A DNA stretch of 64,000 nt from Blastomyces gilchristii SLH14081. Lineage: Eukaryota; Ascomycota; Eurotiomycetes; Onygenales; Ajellomycetaceae. Positions within the stretch are counted from its first letter, which is position 1. Every line of letters begins with the position of its first letter. Position numbers and translations under genes: made by a program. The stretch lies in the NCBI RefSeq assembly GCF_000003855.2, contig NW_003101681.1:6665170-6729169 (forward strand), written 5' to 3'. Under the pieces are notes generated by a model that had not been told where the DNA came from, made no database searches, and saw only the letters and a list, made by a program, of their open reading frames with translations. This document shows, piece after piece, positions 1 through 12,170 of the stretch.

Positions 1-56
1 AAATGTGACAAGAGTAGACAGTAAGTCTCACTGAGACAGTATGAGACTACTATCTA

Positions 57-887
57 ATGTTAGAACCGTGTAATGGGATCTGTCGAATTGACAATGAGAC
101 TATCAAAAATTCTGGTCCTGGTCCCAGACACGGTCACACGGTCAGTCTACTGCGGACCATCAAGGCGCGTGAGCGCTGTCACAGATTGAAGAGAGAGAAG
201 AAGGAGGTGTTCAAGCGCGGGGAGACAGATTGTAAGACATATTATGATATCTTGAAGAGGCTCTGTAAAAGAGTAGAATAATAACAATTTTAAGTAACAC
301 TTCTGATAGATTTAGATCAAACTAAGTATAGGAATAATGCAGATGACACCATCTGTGAGAGATTGAAAAAGAAGACAGTAAAGAGTCTCATACAGCAGCA
401 GTGAGATCAGAAGAAGTTCTGAGAATGATTTGAGATCAAGATAAAGAGAGAGAGAGAGAAGAAGAGCATTACTGTCAATAAGCAGCAGTAGAAGAAGATT
501 GAGAAGATATTAAAGTAGAAGACAAAGAAGTCAAAACTGATAAGTTTTTTATTAAGAGATAACAATTTTTGATAACACTTCTGTTCTCAAATTGATTAGC
601 AGGAGCTGGCAGAGAAGAAGGGAATTGAGGCCTTGTTCAGATCTTAAATGCACTTCATGATTCAGAACATTGATAAGACAGCCCTACTCTCTGAGCATGT
701 CAATCTGCTTACTGCTGAGATGGAACCTGAGACAGCAGATCAGAAAATGTGGGATTTTGAGATACAGATTGACCTGGCTGAGAGAAAGCAGCAGAAAGCC
801 TTCTCAGAGAAGACAGTAGAGAGAGATTTTGAGATGATTATCATCTCAGATAAGAAGAAGAAGAAGAAGAATGAGAATAAGAAGTAA
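57..887 (+). pseudogene. Decayed gene of unknown function, Lys/Arg/Glu-rich coiled-coil type
   Basis: Two open pieces (57-281, 74 codons; 648-887, 79 codons) are separated by sequence that keeps the same charged character but has stops. The first piece is rich in Arg/Lys/Glu and keeps CpG and CC (about 60-230) better than its surroundings. The second ends in a run of lysines (around 857-885) that probably were glutamates before G-to-A decay (GAG to AAG). Between them, at about 555-600, lies an intron-like stretch (ataacaatttttgataacac followed by a 3' ag). The hAT gene downstream holds the same type of stretch. I do not recognise the family. It could be an accessory gene of a transposon or a captured host gene. 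No function is proposed. Confidence 0.35.
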
Positions 888-1261
888 ATTATAAAGAATG
901 ATGAGAAGAATGAGAAAGAGAAGAAAGATAATAAGTAGAAAAAGTTTTTTTCTTTTTATATTAGTTAGTTATAAGTTTGTAACTATTAGTTAATAATTGA
1001 AATTAATTTTAAGTTTTCAAAAATTATTGTACAAGTTGTAATCAATTATCAATATCAGGAATAATATATATATATATATTCAACTATCATGCTATGCCAC
1101 TATAATGTATAAGTATCAACATTTTTTCAACATTGATATTTATAATATTAATATATTTTTAATAATATTATCTGATAATACAATTTGATAACACTCTCTT
1201 TCATAATATTAATATATTTCAAGAAATATGATAGAGATTAATCAAGATTGTTTATTTACTT
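888..1261. other. AT-rich spacer, no gene seen
   Basis: Very AT-rich DNA with a short (AT)n run near 1065-1080. The last four bases (actt, 1258-1261) are the left target-site duplication of Gypsy-A copy 1. Nothing else is supported. Confidence 0.5.
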
Positions 1262-1444
1262 TGTGGTTCGGAAGAACGTACGACCGTCGGATAATACCGC
1301 GGCCGCTTCCGAACTACTAGCGTACACGTACAAGTGTAAAGGGGCCATAGCAGCCGCTAATTAAATTAGTGTATGAGATTCAATATATAAGAAGCCAGTG
1401 TATGCCTGTAATCATACACTGGCTTAAGCAACCTTTGAATCACA
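1262..1444 (+). repeat. 5' LTR of Gypsy-A copy 1
   Basis: 183 bp, TG...CA ends with 8-bp imperfect terminal inverted repeats. It retains CpG-rich words (cgcggccgc) that are lost in the adjacent internal DNA. A TATA-like tatataag lies just upstream of a perfect 12-bp-arm hairpin (1393-1424). A near-identical copy lies at 9358-9540. Confidence 0.92.
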
Positions 1445-1899
1445 TCTGATAGCATGTCTAAAAACCAGTGAGAAGTGCAGGCTCCTCCAGGGCGTGATAA
1501 TTCTGCCTATGAAGTGATTCATAGTTATCATGTCAGTGTGGTTCTAGAATGTCTCAAAAGATAGTGTACAAAGAGCAGTGAGTAGAAGAGTATTCAATTG
1601 ATGCTGTTTTGCTTGTTGAGGGAAAACTTCACACCCAGGTGAATGCCATGTATGAGATGCGAACAGATGAGATGTGAGAAAGAGAATGGGAGCAGTGAAC
1701 CAGATTTAAAGAAGTTCACTCCCTACTCAAAAGAAGGATAAAAGGGGAGGTGACCATCACCGGAGTTGTATGATAATAACAGAAATCATATAACAATATA
1801 GTGATAGAATAATATAGTAATATAACAATACAAGTGATATAATGATAGACATCATACAATCAATCAGAAACCACTGAAATGAATATTTTCTCTAGTTAA

Positions 1900-3330
1900 T
1901 ATAAATAACACTCTTCTCTGCTACCTGAACTGAAAGGTATGCAGAACCTCTCAGAGGGTTTACTCAAAGCAGTAAGAAAAGTGACTGAGACTGCTGAACC
2001 AGAATCAAAGCTCTATACATGTATAAGGATTCTAAATGAGATTGAGGCCTTGTGTACACAGTGACAGGCTGAGACAGAAGTTAAACAATAATTGATATTC
2101 ACTGCAGATCAAGCATTCACTATGAAGAGCTTCACTGACACAATCATCATCATCAATAAGAATAGAGAAAATCAGATCTTAAGCCTGCAGCAGAAGATCA
2201 AACATTTATACAGATAGATAACTACACTGAACCTGAAGATCTCACTATGATCATTCACAATCTCTTCAGAAGTATACACATCATCAGAGATCACTGTGCA
2301 GAATGAGAATTCAAGCATGAGATATATCAAGTCAGAAGATCTGCTGAAGTCATCAAGCTTTAATGATAACTGAAAAAATGATGCTGTAATCAGCTGACTA
2401 AGTCAGATGCAATCATATTATCAGATTGAACATGAACTCACAGACAGATAGTTAACAGAATTTCAACAAGTCTTAAGATCTGTCATATTTCTATATGAAA
2501 AAGTGAAGTCATTATAAATGACTGATGAAAAGATGAATCTCACAGATTTAAAGTGATATTCATTCTTATGAACATGAAATGAGTTTTTCAAATGAATCTT
2601 ACACAACTTTGAGAAAGTGAACACATGAGATAAGTATTATAAACACTTCACTGAGTGTAGATAAGTGAGTAATCTTACATTGTACTTCACACACTTCAGC
2701 TTACACTATCTTATATTGAATGAAGAGCTTTTAACATCTTTCTGTTTACAGATCTTCATTCATGATCTTACACCTGAGTTGAGAGTGAAATGAAAATGCT
2801 TAATCTCACAGTCAGACACAGTGAAGAAAGCATACAACATTCTCATTATATGAGAATAAGTGAGTCAATTGTGACAGAAAATACTGCAATCAAGTATATC
2901 TCAGCAGAGAATGAGTAATCAGACTTCTACAACACAAGTCATATATCTGAATATAATGAATCTAGATCTGAATGCCATTGCTAAAGCACTGAATTCTCTG
3001 AAAAAGAGATTCTCTGAGTGAAAACCTTGGTGTCATGAGTATCAAGCTTGCTTCAACTGTGAATGTCAAAATCATGATGTAAAAGATTACACTCAGCATG
3101 TGCAGTTAAAAAACTAGCAGAATCAGTGAGCTCAGAGACACTTGCTGATATTCTATGAAAAGCCTTCAAAGTGAAAGAGATGCTCATGTTGAATGATTCT
3201 CTGAATTCTGTGAATGTAAAGAAGAAGCAGGCTTCTGAATGAGATGTGAGTAAGAATGATGAAGTGAATGCCCATCTCAATGCCTTGAGATCTGAAATGT
3301 TAATGTATAGAGAACACTTGAATAAGAATC
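1900..3330 (+). pseudogene. Gypsy-A copy 1 gag remnant with CCHC zinc knuckle
   Basis: A plus-strand frame with many stops shows a gag-like helical region. It ends in a zinc-knuckle relic at about 3049-3090 reading C-x2-C-x4-H-x4-Y, where the last Cys is now Tyr (TGC to TAC-type G-to-A change). Gag would form the virus-like particle of the retrotransposon and bind its RNA. The 5' limit is approximate because no open start remains. The same knuckle region is recognisable, more decayed, in the inverted copy near 30930-30975. Confidence 0.65.
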
Positions 3331-5260
3331 AAGAGATGACTGCAAAAGTGTTAGCAGACACAGAAGCTTCTATACAATATATTAATAATCATATAATCTG
3401 AAGATTGAAAGAGGTCTGCTGAGTGAAGAATCCCTGATGCATAAGATTATCTGATAACTGATATTTAATATTATCTACAAGAGTAAGAGTTTCCTTGCAC
3501 TTCAGAGAATGATCTTGCTATATTTGAGTGTGAGAGCTGCAGAACATGAAATATGACCTTATTCTCAGACTTGACTGATTTCAAAGGTTCAATTCACAGA
3601 TTCAATGATGTACATGTCATATACAGTTGACTGATAGAAAGAAAATGATTCATACAATTCTATCAACTGATATGAGAAGGACATTTCATATCTCTGATAT
3701 AGAAGGATTAAATCTGCTTACATATTAATAAGCAAAGAGAATGATTTACAAGATCTCATTCAAAAGCATTCTGTATGTCATACAGAACCTGGAAGTGAAG
3801 AAAACCAAGATAAAGAATATGCAGGAGAACAAGTGTATGAAGAAGCTTCTGAAGAAGTATGAGAAGATCTTCTGAACAGATCTTTCATCAGAATTGCTGC
3901 TAGAATGAGAATTCATACATGAGATTGACATGAGGGACACAAAATCAGTCAATCAGAATACATATCCCCTGTCACAAATGCATCTTGAAGAACAGAAGCA
4001 TCAGATCACAGACCTTCTAAAATATGATCTCATATAATTCTTATCAAGCATGTGAGACTTTCCAGTTCTATTCATGAAAAAGGTGAATGAGAAGTGATGA
4101 ATGTGTATCAATTATCAAGCACTCAATAAGCTTACAATCAAGAATGAATATTCACTGTCACAGATTCAACAACAGTTGAATACAGTTGAAAACACCTGAT
4201 ATCTATCAAAGATTGATCTTCTCTCAGAATACTGACAGATCTGTGTAGATAAACTGTCAGTTCTGTGAACTGTGTTTAATATATAATGAGAGAAGTTTGA
4301 ATTCCTGATAATGTCATTCAGTCTGACAAATGCACTCATTATCTTTCAAATAATGATGAATACAATTCTTCATAAACAGAATGAAATCTCATGCCTTGTA
4401 TATCTTGATAATATTCTAGTCTTTTCAAACTTATACAACAAACATCTGAAGCATCTTGATGAAGTGCTTATAACTCTGACAGAGTATAAGCTCTATATCA
4501 AATCAATCAAGTGTGTGTTTGAAACAGAAGAGTTGAAGTTCATAAAATATATAGTGAGTGATGACTGTATATATCTCATCCTGAAGAAATTGAATGTTAT
4601 AGTGAATTAGTCACAGCTGAGAAACATACATCATGTATAATAGTTTCTTGAGTTAGTCTTATACTACTGCAGATTTATCAAGAATTTTATATAAATATCT
4701 GTATCACTCTCAGATCTCTTAAGAGAAATAGATGCAAATCTGTAAAAGAAGAAGTTTCATTCAATCATCTGAAATACTGTGTATAAAGAGGCTTTTCTCA
4801 CACTGAGAGAATGCATAATAACATTCTCAGTGCTTATTTAATTAGATTGTGATAAATCTTTCTACATCAAGATAAACACATCTGAATGAGCTATCAGAGA
4901 TGCTCTTTTACAGATGAGTAAGAACAGCAAGCTGCATCTGATGATATACAATGATAGAAAACTATCAGGCACTGAGCTCAATTACTCAGTGCATGAAAAG
5001 AAATTGCTAGTAATTAAGCATATACTGACATTGTGAGATAGATATATTAACAACAGATATATAACAATAGTGATTACAGATTATGAAAGTCTTATCTATC
5101 TATAATTAATAATAAAATCTTTCAAACACTTAGCACATTGAATCTTGAAGTTTCAAGTGTACAATCTTTATATCAAATACTGAAAGAAATCAGATGCAGT
5201 GATACTGAATGTAATCAGTTACAGACCTGATTTCATAAGTGAGAATTCTGTGAATCAGAT
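3331..5260 (+). pseudogene. Gypsy-A copy 1 pol: protease, reverse transcriptase, RNase H
   Basis: The protease relic is at about 3348-3375, reading V-L-A-D-T-E-A-S, where the catalytic D-T-G has become D-T-E. The reverse transcriptase spans about 4110-4610 and is open from 4311 to 4610. It shows the Ty3-type S-F-x-L-T-N-A block (4311 on) and the catalytic Y-x-D-D box as Y-L-D-N at about 4397-4414, a G-to-A loss of the second Asp. RNase H follows at about 4840-5260, with a K-L-S-G-T-E-L-N-Y-S-V-H-E-K block typical of gypsy tether/RNase H. Many in-frame stops make it non-functional. The parallel region in copy 2 is 28780-30660 on the minus strand. Confidence 0.85.
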
Positions 5261-5312
5261 ACAAGAAATGTTCACATTAAACACACTGAGAGAATGCAAG
5301 GAATCAGAATGA

Positions 5313-6335
5313 GTGAATATTATAATCTCTCACTTAAAGAATGACAAGATGTCAGATAACAAGTATCTCATGAGAGTAGTAGAAGAGATGCTTCTGAACT
5401 TCAAGCTGAGGAAATTGAGAAATGAAAACAACATTGTGCTTTATCATGATCTAGAATACACAGAAGCTCTCTATCTAGAATCTTTATTTAGACATGACTT
5501 GATAACTCACATGCACAAGGAATTCAGTCACTTAGAAAGTTCTGAACTCATGAGTGTACTTGAATCAAGAGTATACTGATCAAGCATGACTGAGAACATT
5601 CAGATGTACACTCACAAGTGCCTGAATTATCAGGTCATGAAAGGATCTAAGAAAGGATTAGAATATGAGAAAGTATAACATCAGATGAAGTGTACAATAC
5701 AATTATTTGAATGATGAGAGATGAACCTCATAGATATATTACTGCAAACATCAAATGAAAATCAATGAATAATCACTGCTATTGATTATACTACTGACTG
5801 GCCAGTTGTGAGAGCAGTTTCAGAGATGACAGAGGAGATGATGATGAAGTTTCTACATGATGAGATTTATATCAACTATGAAATACTGTGTGAGATTCTA
5901 ACTGATAACAGTGTAAATCTTGTAGAAGAAGTGATGAGGCATTTTGTGAGCCAGTTACAGATAAGACATTGTAGAACAATGTTATATCATTCACAGATGA
6001 ACAGAAAGATGAAACACTTGAATGAAATCTTGAACAACATGCTGACAAAATATCTAGTGAGTAAGCCTATGAGACTATGAGATGAATATCTCGGGCAGGT
6101 GCTATTGGCCACACGGATTCGACAGCATGCAGTCTCCAAGTGTTCATCATTCTACCTGTTGTATGGATTGCATCCGCGCATCCCGGAGAATGCTTCGGAA
6201 AAGGTGGGAGAGGGAACAGCAGTTGCAGATGCAGCAGGAACAGCAGTTGTGGATGCAGCAGTCGCGGACACGGAATCAAGATTGAAAGAGATCAGCCACA
6301 CACGTGCAAAAGCTAATAAGTTACTCCTGAACTGA
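5313..6335 (+). pseudogene. Gypsy-A copy 1 integrase
   Basis: Three open pieces (5313-5579, 5808-6080, 6099-6335) cover a Ty3-type integrase that would insert the cDNA. The N-terminal zinc site is visible as H-M-H-K-E-F-S-H followed after about 30 residues by C-L-N-Y (second Cys lost). The core shows I-T-A-I-D-Y for the first catalytic Asp and L-T-D-N-S-V-N for the second (usually T-D-N-G). The stretch 6085-6300 is strikingly GC-rich and unmutated compared with both sides. It encodes the integrase C-terminal part (L-L-A-T-R-I-R-Q-H-A) and a short Ala/Val/Thr repeat segment. Minus-strand open frames over this patch are shadows. Confidence 0.85.
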
Positions 6336-7337
6336 GCAATTCAATTGAAAAGAATACAAGACTTACTTATTAAGGAATTGAGTCTCAAGATGAGAATGTG
6401 AGTTCTCATATATAATGAGAGTTCTGAGAAGTTTCAATCTAGATGATTTAAGTCATATAAGATACTCAAATCACATTCTCTGAGAATGTATGCATTGGAA
6501 GAATCAGAGGGACAGATCTTATACAACTTAATCAATGATTCATGACTTATGAAAGTAAAGATGCAAGACCTGAGTAGATTATAGTCATCTATAATACTAT
6601 TATCAGTGTTGAAAAAGAAGAGACTTACAATTGAAAAGTCTTACAAAGTAAGAGAAATCATAGATGCTTATAAATTAGATAATCTCACTTATTCTGATCT
6701 TTTCATAATTATAAGAAAAGAATGAGAAGCAATGAAGAAATCAGATAAATATCATACTTCAATAAGTGATGAGACTGTAGCTGATTGTACAATAACACAC
6801 TGCAGATAGTGAGTGTAATGCAGTAAAGAGTGATCTCAAAGCAGCAGACTTATATGTGAGTCAGATTGCAGAAGAAAAAGAAATTCAGAGTTGAATTCAA
6901 CTGTTTATACTAGTTCAATCACAGAGATCACAGAGAATGAACTATCTGAAATATTCACAGATACATGAGACTAAGCTATCTTGATCTCTGAGAACACTCA
7001 GAGATCAGATGAGATTAGTTTCAATGAGCTATTCACTGTAGTGATCTAAGCAGGTGAAGAGAGACAGTATAATGCATGAGACAGAATCACAAAGATGAAA
7101 GCTGCTGAATCTAGTCACTGAACACTGTATTATATAGAGGTCATGTAAGAGTAGTGACTAGCAGATAAAGAAAAAGTATAAGAAAAAGAAAAGGAATAAT
7201 GAATTAATCATCAATTATAAGAGTCAGCTGTAAAAAGATAAATGTTATTATACACATCTCATTCATTTTCATACATCACATATTTAATCTATTTTCAACA
7301 TCACATCATCTGAAAAACACTAAAAATAAAGAAAATC
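6336..7337 (+). pseudogene. Gypsy-A copy 1 pol tail
   Basis: The plus strand still carries a coding-like frame with stops after the integrase (Lys/Ser/Glu-rich, to about 7150), without a domain I can name. It ends before the AT-rich block that holds the opposite-strand frames. The corresponding part of copy 2 is about 26600-27600. Confidence 0.4.
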
Positions 7338-8824
7338 TCAAAACTTGAGATCTGCAAGAGATTTGAGAGCTGTAAGCTGCTCTTGCAATAATATCATACA
7401 TGTCTCTGATTTCTCTATCACTCTGTATACAACATTAATGTCATTTATCACAAGATTGACTGGAATGCCAATATAGAAATGTGTACACATATGTGTAGAG
7501 AAATTGAAGAAGAGTATGAGACCTGCAGAACCAGAAGTCAGGGCAGGGAGAGCAGAGACAGAAGAAATGAAAGAGAGAGATACAGAACTGAATAAATGAC
7601 AGAAGTCATTCAGAGCTGAATACTTACAACTCAGTGTGTGCACAACCTTTCTCACAGAGAAGGAAGAAGAAGTGATAGAAGAAGCTTGAGAGTGAGAGAG
7701 AGTAGTCTTGATAGCATTATCATCTTTGATTAAAATGATCTCTGATGCTGAAGCAACTAAGAACTATTGTTAGTATATAAAACTGTAAAAACAGAGGTAA
7801 CAAATTACTGAACAAATATCTGCTGATCTTAGAATTATACATACAATTGCAACACACACAAGGCTTCTCAGAAAGAGAGAGAGAAACACAGAGAAATACA
7901 GAAAGCAGAATACAGCATGTGAACAGCTCATTCTCACAACAATATTTCAGACAAGATATATAAGTCTCATGTCTATAAGTGTAAAAGAGTATGACATCTG
8001 TGTTTCTATTTCTGAAAACACAGATATCTTTTGCCTGCATCACAAAGTCAGATGACAGATGCTAGAGAATAGACTGATACAGATCTATTATTCTGAAGAA
8101 ATTTATCAGAATGAATATCTCTGCAATATTAGACTTTACAGTTATAAAAAGTTTCTTAGTATCTGTGAACATCATGACTTCATACACAGTAAAACTCATA
8201 ACAATTTCTTCTAAGAACAGAAAAATCAGTGTCAGAAAGAAAAGATGAAAAAGAAAAAAACTTATAATCTTAATACTGTTAAGAGAGAAAGTGATTCTCT
8301 GAAATGAATAGATGATTATCTTATCATAAATATTTAAAATAAACATAATAATCAGTGTCTGTGACTGAACTTTAGATAGTTATGTTATACACTGTCTTCA
8401 TATAATAAATTATTCTAGAAGTTGATAAGAAGAGTGAGAGTGTATACACTGAGAAACATAGTTCACTGAGTCTATATAATATCTTCTTGAAACAGAGAGA
8501 GCTAGTAAGAAAGACAGAGACAGTAAAACCAGAAGTAGCAGAAGTAGAGATCATGAGAACAGAGATAGTGAGAGTGGAGAAACCAGACACAGAGATAAGT
8601 GTAGAAGATTGAGAGAAGACAGCAGAGAAAGAAGCAGTAGAAGAGATAGAGAGAGACACTGAAGACTCAGTCATATATAATACAGACAATTCCTTTATTA
8701 TTATGTTCTTCAAGTTCTCAATCAATGATTCAACACTGAGTTCACTATTATCAGCAGATATGAATCTGTCAACATGTGATGATTCTATATGAATAAAAAC
8801 AAACATATCAGCATCTGCATTCAT
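7338..8824 (-). pseudogene. Antisense accessory ORF region of Gypsy-A copy 1
   Basis: Four minus-strand frames (8372-8824, 8062-8346, 7720-8043, 7338-7655) follow one another between integrase and the 3' LTR. The first (150 codons) starts M-N-A-D-A-D-M-F-V-F-I-H-I-E-S-S-H and has a Ser/Thr-rich middle. The last contains V-N-L-V-I-N-D-I-N-V-V-Y-R-V-I-E-K-S-E. Both are matched by frames on the opposite strand of the independently decayed second copy (25105-25572 and 26300-26566). The region was therefore part of the active element and probably coding. The family is not recognised. It could be one spliced gene. A captured host gene or an envelope-like position is possible, but nothing shows a function. 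Confidence 0.5.
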
Positions 8825-9344
8825 ATAAAATCATGTCAGAAAACATGATCAGAAACCTGCTGAGAAGAAGAAACAGTTAAGAGTGTATGAGAAGATGAAG
8901 AAGATATGTCATTATTCAGAGTAATACATTGTTCTGATAATTATTAGAAGATAAACAAGTTCTGATCACATTTCATAACACATTATACTTACTGCTAATG
9001 AACTGCCTGGTATGAGCACTACAATAACACTTATTATGAGAATGAGAGATCATTATCAGAAACACATATAATGTAATAGATGAACAGATAGAAAGAGTTG
9101 AACAGAAGAAGAAGTAGAAATCTTGAATGATGATGACATTCAATGATGATGAAATGAAGAAGATGATTGAAGAATGGAAAAAGTTAGTGAATGAGTGATG
9201 TAATATAGTGGAAGTTTCTTTGTGAGGGTGTATGCAGAATGCTAGTCAAATCAGGGATAGGTCACATGATTGTGAAATGCTAGTGATGAGTTAATCTGCA
9301 TGAAGCTAGGACATACAACATGATCATGTGAGCGTGACTGAATC

Positions 9345-9357
9345 TGGTGGGGGAGGA
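9345..9357 (+). other. Polypurine tract of Gypsy-A copy 1
   Basis: A G/A-rich run (ggtgggggagga) sits immediately 5' of the 3' LTR, where plus-strand DNA synthesis of LTR elements is primed. It is unmutated here. In the fragment at 17793-18043 the same site reads catgaagaagaa. Confidence 0.75.
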
Positions 9358-9540
9358 TGTGGTTCAGAAGAACATACGACTGTCGGATAATACCGCGGCC
9401 GCTTCCGAACTACTAGCATACATGTACGAGTGTAAAGGGGCCATAGCGGCCGCTAATTAAATTAGCGTATGAGATTCAATATATAAGAAGCCGGCGTACG
9501 CCTGTAATCGTACGCTGGCTTAAGCAACCTTTGAATCACA
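9358..9540 (+). repeat. 3' LTR of Gypsy-A copy 1
   Basis: 183 bp, nearly identical to 1262-1444. It keeps more CpG than the 5' LTR (agccggcgtacg... hairpin at 9489-9520). It is followed by the target duplication actt. Confidence 0.92.
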
Positions 9541-9691
9541 ACTTTTATATATCAATAATATTCAATCTGAGTTAGTACTAAATTTATAACTAAGCTAAGA
9601 AAGAAGATTATTTTCTCTTATATTAATTCTTCTTACACATATCAGTGATTAGTTATTGAAAATAAATTATTATCTTTCTTAAATTATTATT

Positions 9692-12170
9692 ATGTCTTCT
9701 GAATTCACTTCTTTCACTTCTTTTACTTCTATTGAAGATTCACAAACTCTTCAAGAAATCACTGTGAATCTCAAAGTCTATATTATTTATAATTTAACAC
9801 AGAATGCTCTCTTTCAATCATAATGAATAATCACTTCATTCTTCATATCTGATTTCAGGTCATGAAATTTATGAAAAACTCAACATAAATATCAAGATAA
9901 ACTATGAAATAATTATCAACAGATTATATTGCAGATTACTGAAGAGTCATCTCTCTGCTACAATCACTGCAACTTCATTCAGAAATATTCATCATGAACT
10001 AATTATAGCTCTGAAGAAATTTCCTAACATCTGAAGTTATCAGAATACAGATAATAAAAGAAAAATAATCAGAAAATTACTACTGAGCTGATAAGTTACT
10101 CTATCAGATAATAATTTTTGATAATACTAACTTTCTATTTTGAAGAAAATCATGTGAAAACAATTATATATCAGTACTCTGATTTCACAACTCTTATCTG
10201 ATAACTTTCATGAATAATTACTTTGCATGTGTATATCTCTGAATCTTTCTCTTCAATCAATTGAAAACTCTGAATTCTGAACACTTCTTCAAATGCTTAA
10301 TTCAAATCTTTATATTTCACATCAATTCTGTCTTCAGTTCAATCTCAAGACACACTACAAAGTCAATATATAACATCTAGAATCAGAGTTGAAGAATCAT
10401 CAAAGAGTGTCTCTCACAGTGAATGCATGAACTAGTACAAACAATCTTATATTTATAAGAGTTATATGTTATTACATTGATGAGAACTGAACTTATCAAG
10501 AGACATTAATTGAATTTAAATCATTGATCAGTAGTCATACTCAGAATTATATGACAGAGATATTAATAACTGTGATTAAAAATGACTATTAAGATATTAG
10601 TCTCAGTCTTCTTATAATTATAACTGACAATGCTGTGAATAACTACACTATAGTGAACAGCTTGAAGCAAAAATTGACTTTGCATTCCTGAAATGATAAA
10701 CAAGGTCATATCTCCTGCATTGCTCATGTGATTCAACTTGTGATATAAATACTGATAAAGAATCTTAACATTGAGATGAAGAATAATGAGATGACTGATT
10801 CTTGAAATGAGAATGAGATGAAAGTAATTACTCAAGTAACTTTTACATTCACTTTATAAAAGATAATGTTTTGTGATAATACTTTTTAATATTGCTTTTT
10901 AATAACACTTTTTGATAACACTACTGTTAATTTTGAATAGATTGACTAATAATTTAAATATCACAGATTTAAAACATTGTTAATGTGATTTGTATCTTCT
11001 CTAAATGATAACAACAATTTCATAATATTCAATAAATAAATAAATCAGTCACATCACTGAATATGATACAGAATGTTAGAACACAGTGAAGTTCAATATA
11101 TAAGATAACTATTCAGACTCTTCAATTGTATCAGATAATTGATTATTGAGTGCAACACTTTGATCAGAAAAAGATTCAGACATTGAAACTTTCTAATATG
11201 AAGTGAACTCAGTTGAAATATGTGATTAGTTTACTGTTTCAGTTTTATAAGATAATAAAGACAGTCTCAATCACTCATACATCAATACTGCAGTCAGTAT
11301 GATAAGTGTATAACAGTTTATTTACTCATCTTGAGAAGCAGTTGAATTACTTAAAAAGAAATTCAGTCTGAGATGATGCTATAGCACAGGCTATTATTAC
11401 TGCAAGGAATAAACTGGTATATTACTACAGTAAAACTGAACAATCTTTTGCAGAGTACTATGCTATAGCAGCTCTACTAGATCTCTCTCATTGAGTTAAT
11501 ATCTACACTTCTCAAGATTGAACAGAGAAGAAACAAGACTTATATGTCAAATTAGTCTGAGACTACTACAATGCTAACTATCAGAGATTTGAATAAGCAG
11601 ATGTTAGAGATGTGAAGACAGTGAAATACAATTCTCTAGTAAGTAACAATCTTTGATAACACTTTATATCACATAGAACTATAATACTAACTTTGAAACA
11701 GAACTTGTATATATTGATTACAACTGAAAATCAGGTAAAACTACATGCTTGTAAAACTGAATTTGATCACTATCTTCAAGATAATTCAACAAATTTAAAC
11801 ATCAAATCAATTCTAGAGTTATGAAAAATTGTTGAGAGTACATATTCAACTATTACACTGATAACATGTGATATTCTGATAATTTCATTGACAGAGATGA
11901 GAATGAAGTGAAAGTTCAACTCAAGTTAAGATATTTATCACTATCACTGAGAATAATTATAAGAAGAAACAATCAAGAAACTCATGATTATAAAACATAG
12001 AATTATCAGACAGTTTAATATCTCTGATCACAGTATATCAGAGAAGTGTAGTTTTCATGAGAAAGTGAAGAATAAACTTGCACAAGAATGTATCTAGTTG
12101 TTTCATGAGTGTTATCAATAATCATTATCAAATTCTGATTATATAAGCAATCACTGAATGAACTGAATGA
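9692..12170 (+). pseudogene. hAT-family transposase, decayed
   Basis: A plus-strand gene starts near an ATG at 9692 (M-S-S-E-F-T-S-F-T-S). The hAT catalytic core is recognisable at about 10600-10770: an I-T-D-N-A-V-N-N block followed by a C-I-A-H-V-I-Q-L block. These are the second catalytic Asp region and the conserved C-x2-H of fungal hAT enzymes. The C-terminal dimerisation domain is visible at about 11830-12060. Intron relics are at about 10095-10143 (tactaac branch site, 3' ag, 5' gt lost) and about 11640-11708 (gtaagt-like start, tactaac, ag). Many stops are present. The enzyme would cut and paste its own element. I did not find its terminal inverted repeats. The minus-strand frame at 10563-10835 is a shadow. 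Confidence 0.8.

Larger units (their letters stand above)
1262..9540 (+). mobile_element. Ty3/gypsy LTR retrotransposon, Gypsy-A copy 1 (full length, decayed)
   Basis: Two LTRs of exactly 183 bp (1262-1444 and 9358-9540) start tgtggttc and end gaatcaca. They are flanked by a 4-bp target duplication (actt, 1258-1261 and 9541-9544). Between them lie, in order, gag with a zinc knuckle, protease, reverse transcriptase, RNase H and integrase on the plus strand, then about 2 kb with reading frames on the opposite strand, then a purine-rich tract just before the 3' LTR. The order RT-RNase H-integrase makes it Ty3/gypsy. All frames carry many stops. A second copy of the same family lies inverted at 24401-32715, which confirms the boundaries and the internal layout. 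The element adjoins a decayed hAT transposon and probably inserted in or next to it. Confidence 0.9.

Noticed and set aside
6067..6285. Two extra frames (minus 6067-6279, plus 6082-6285) over the GC-rich patch
   Set aside because: The frame at 6099-6335 continues the integrase and matches copy 2 (27607-27825). The others are shadows made possible by the lack of stops in GC-rich DNA.
7720..8346. Membrane-protein-like hydrophobic frames on the minus strand as an envelope gene
   Set aside because: The hydrophobic look comes from Phe/Ile/Leu codons created by C-to-T decay. No signal peptide or fusion-type features can be trusted, so only an unknown antisense gene is reported.
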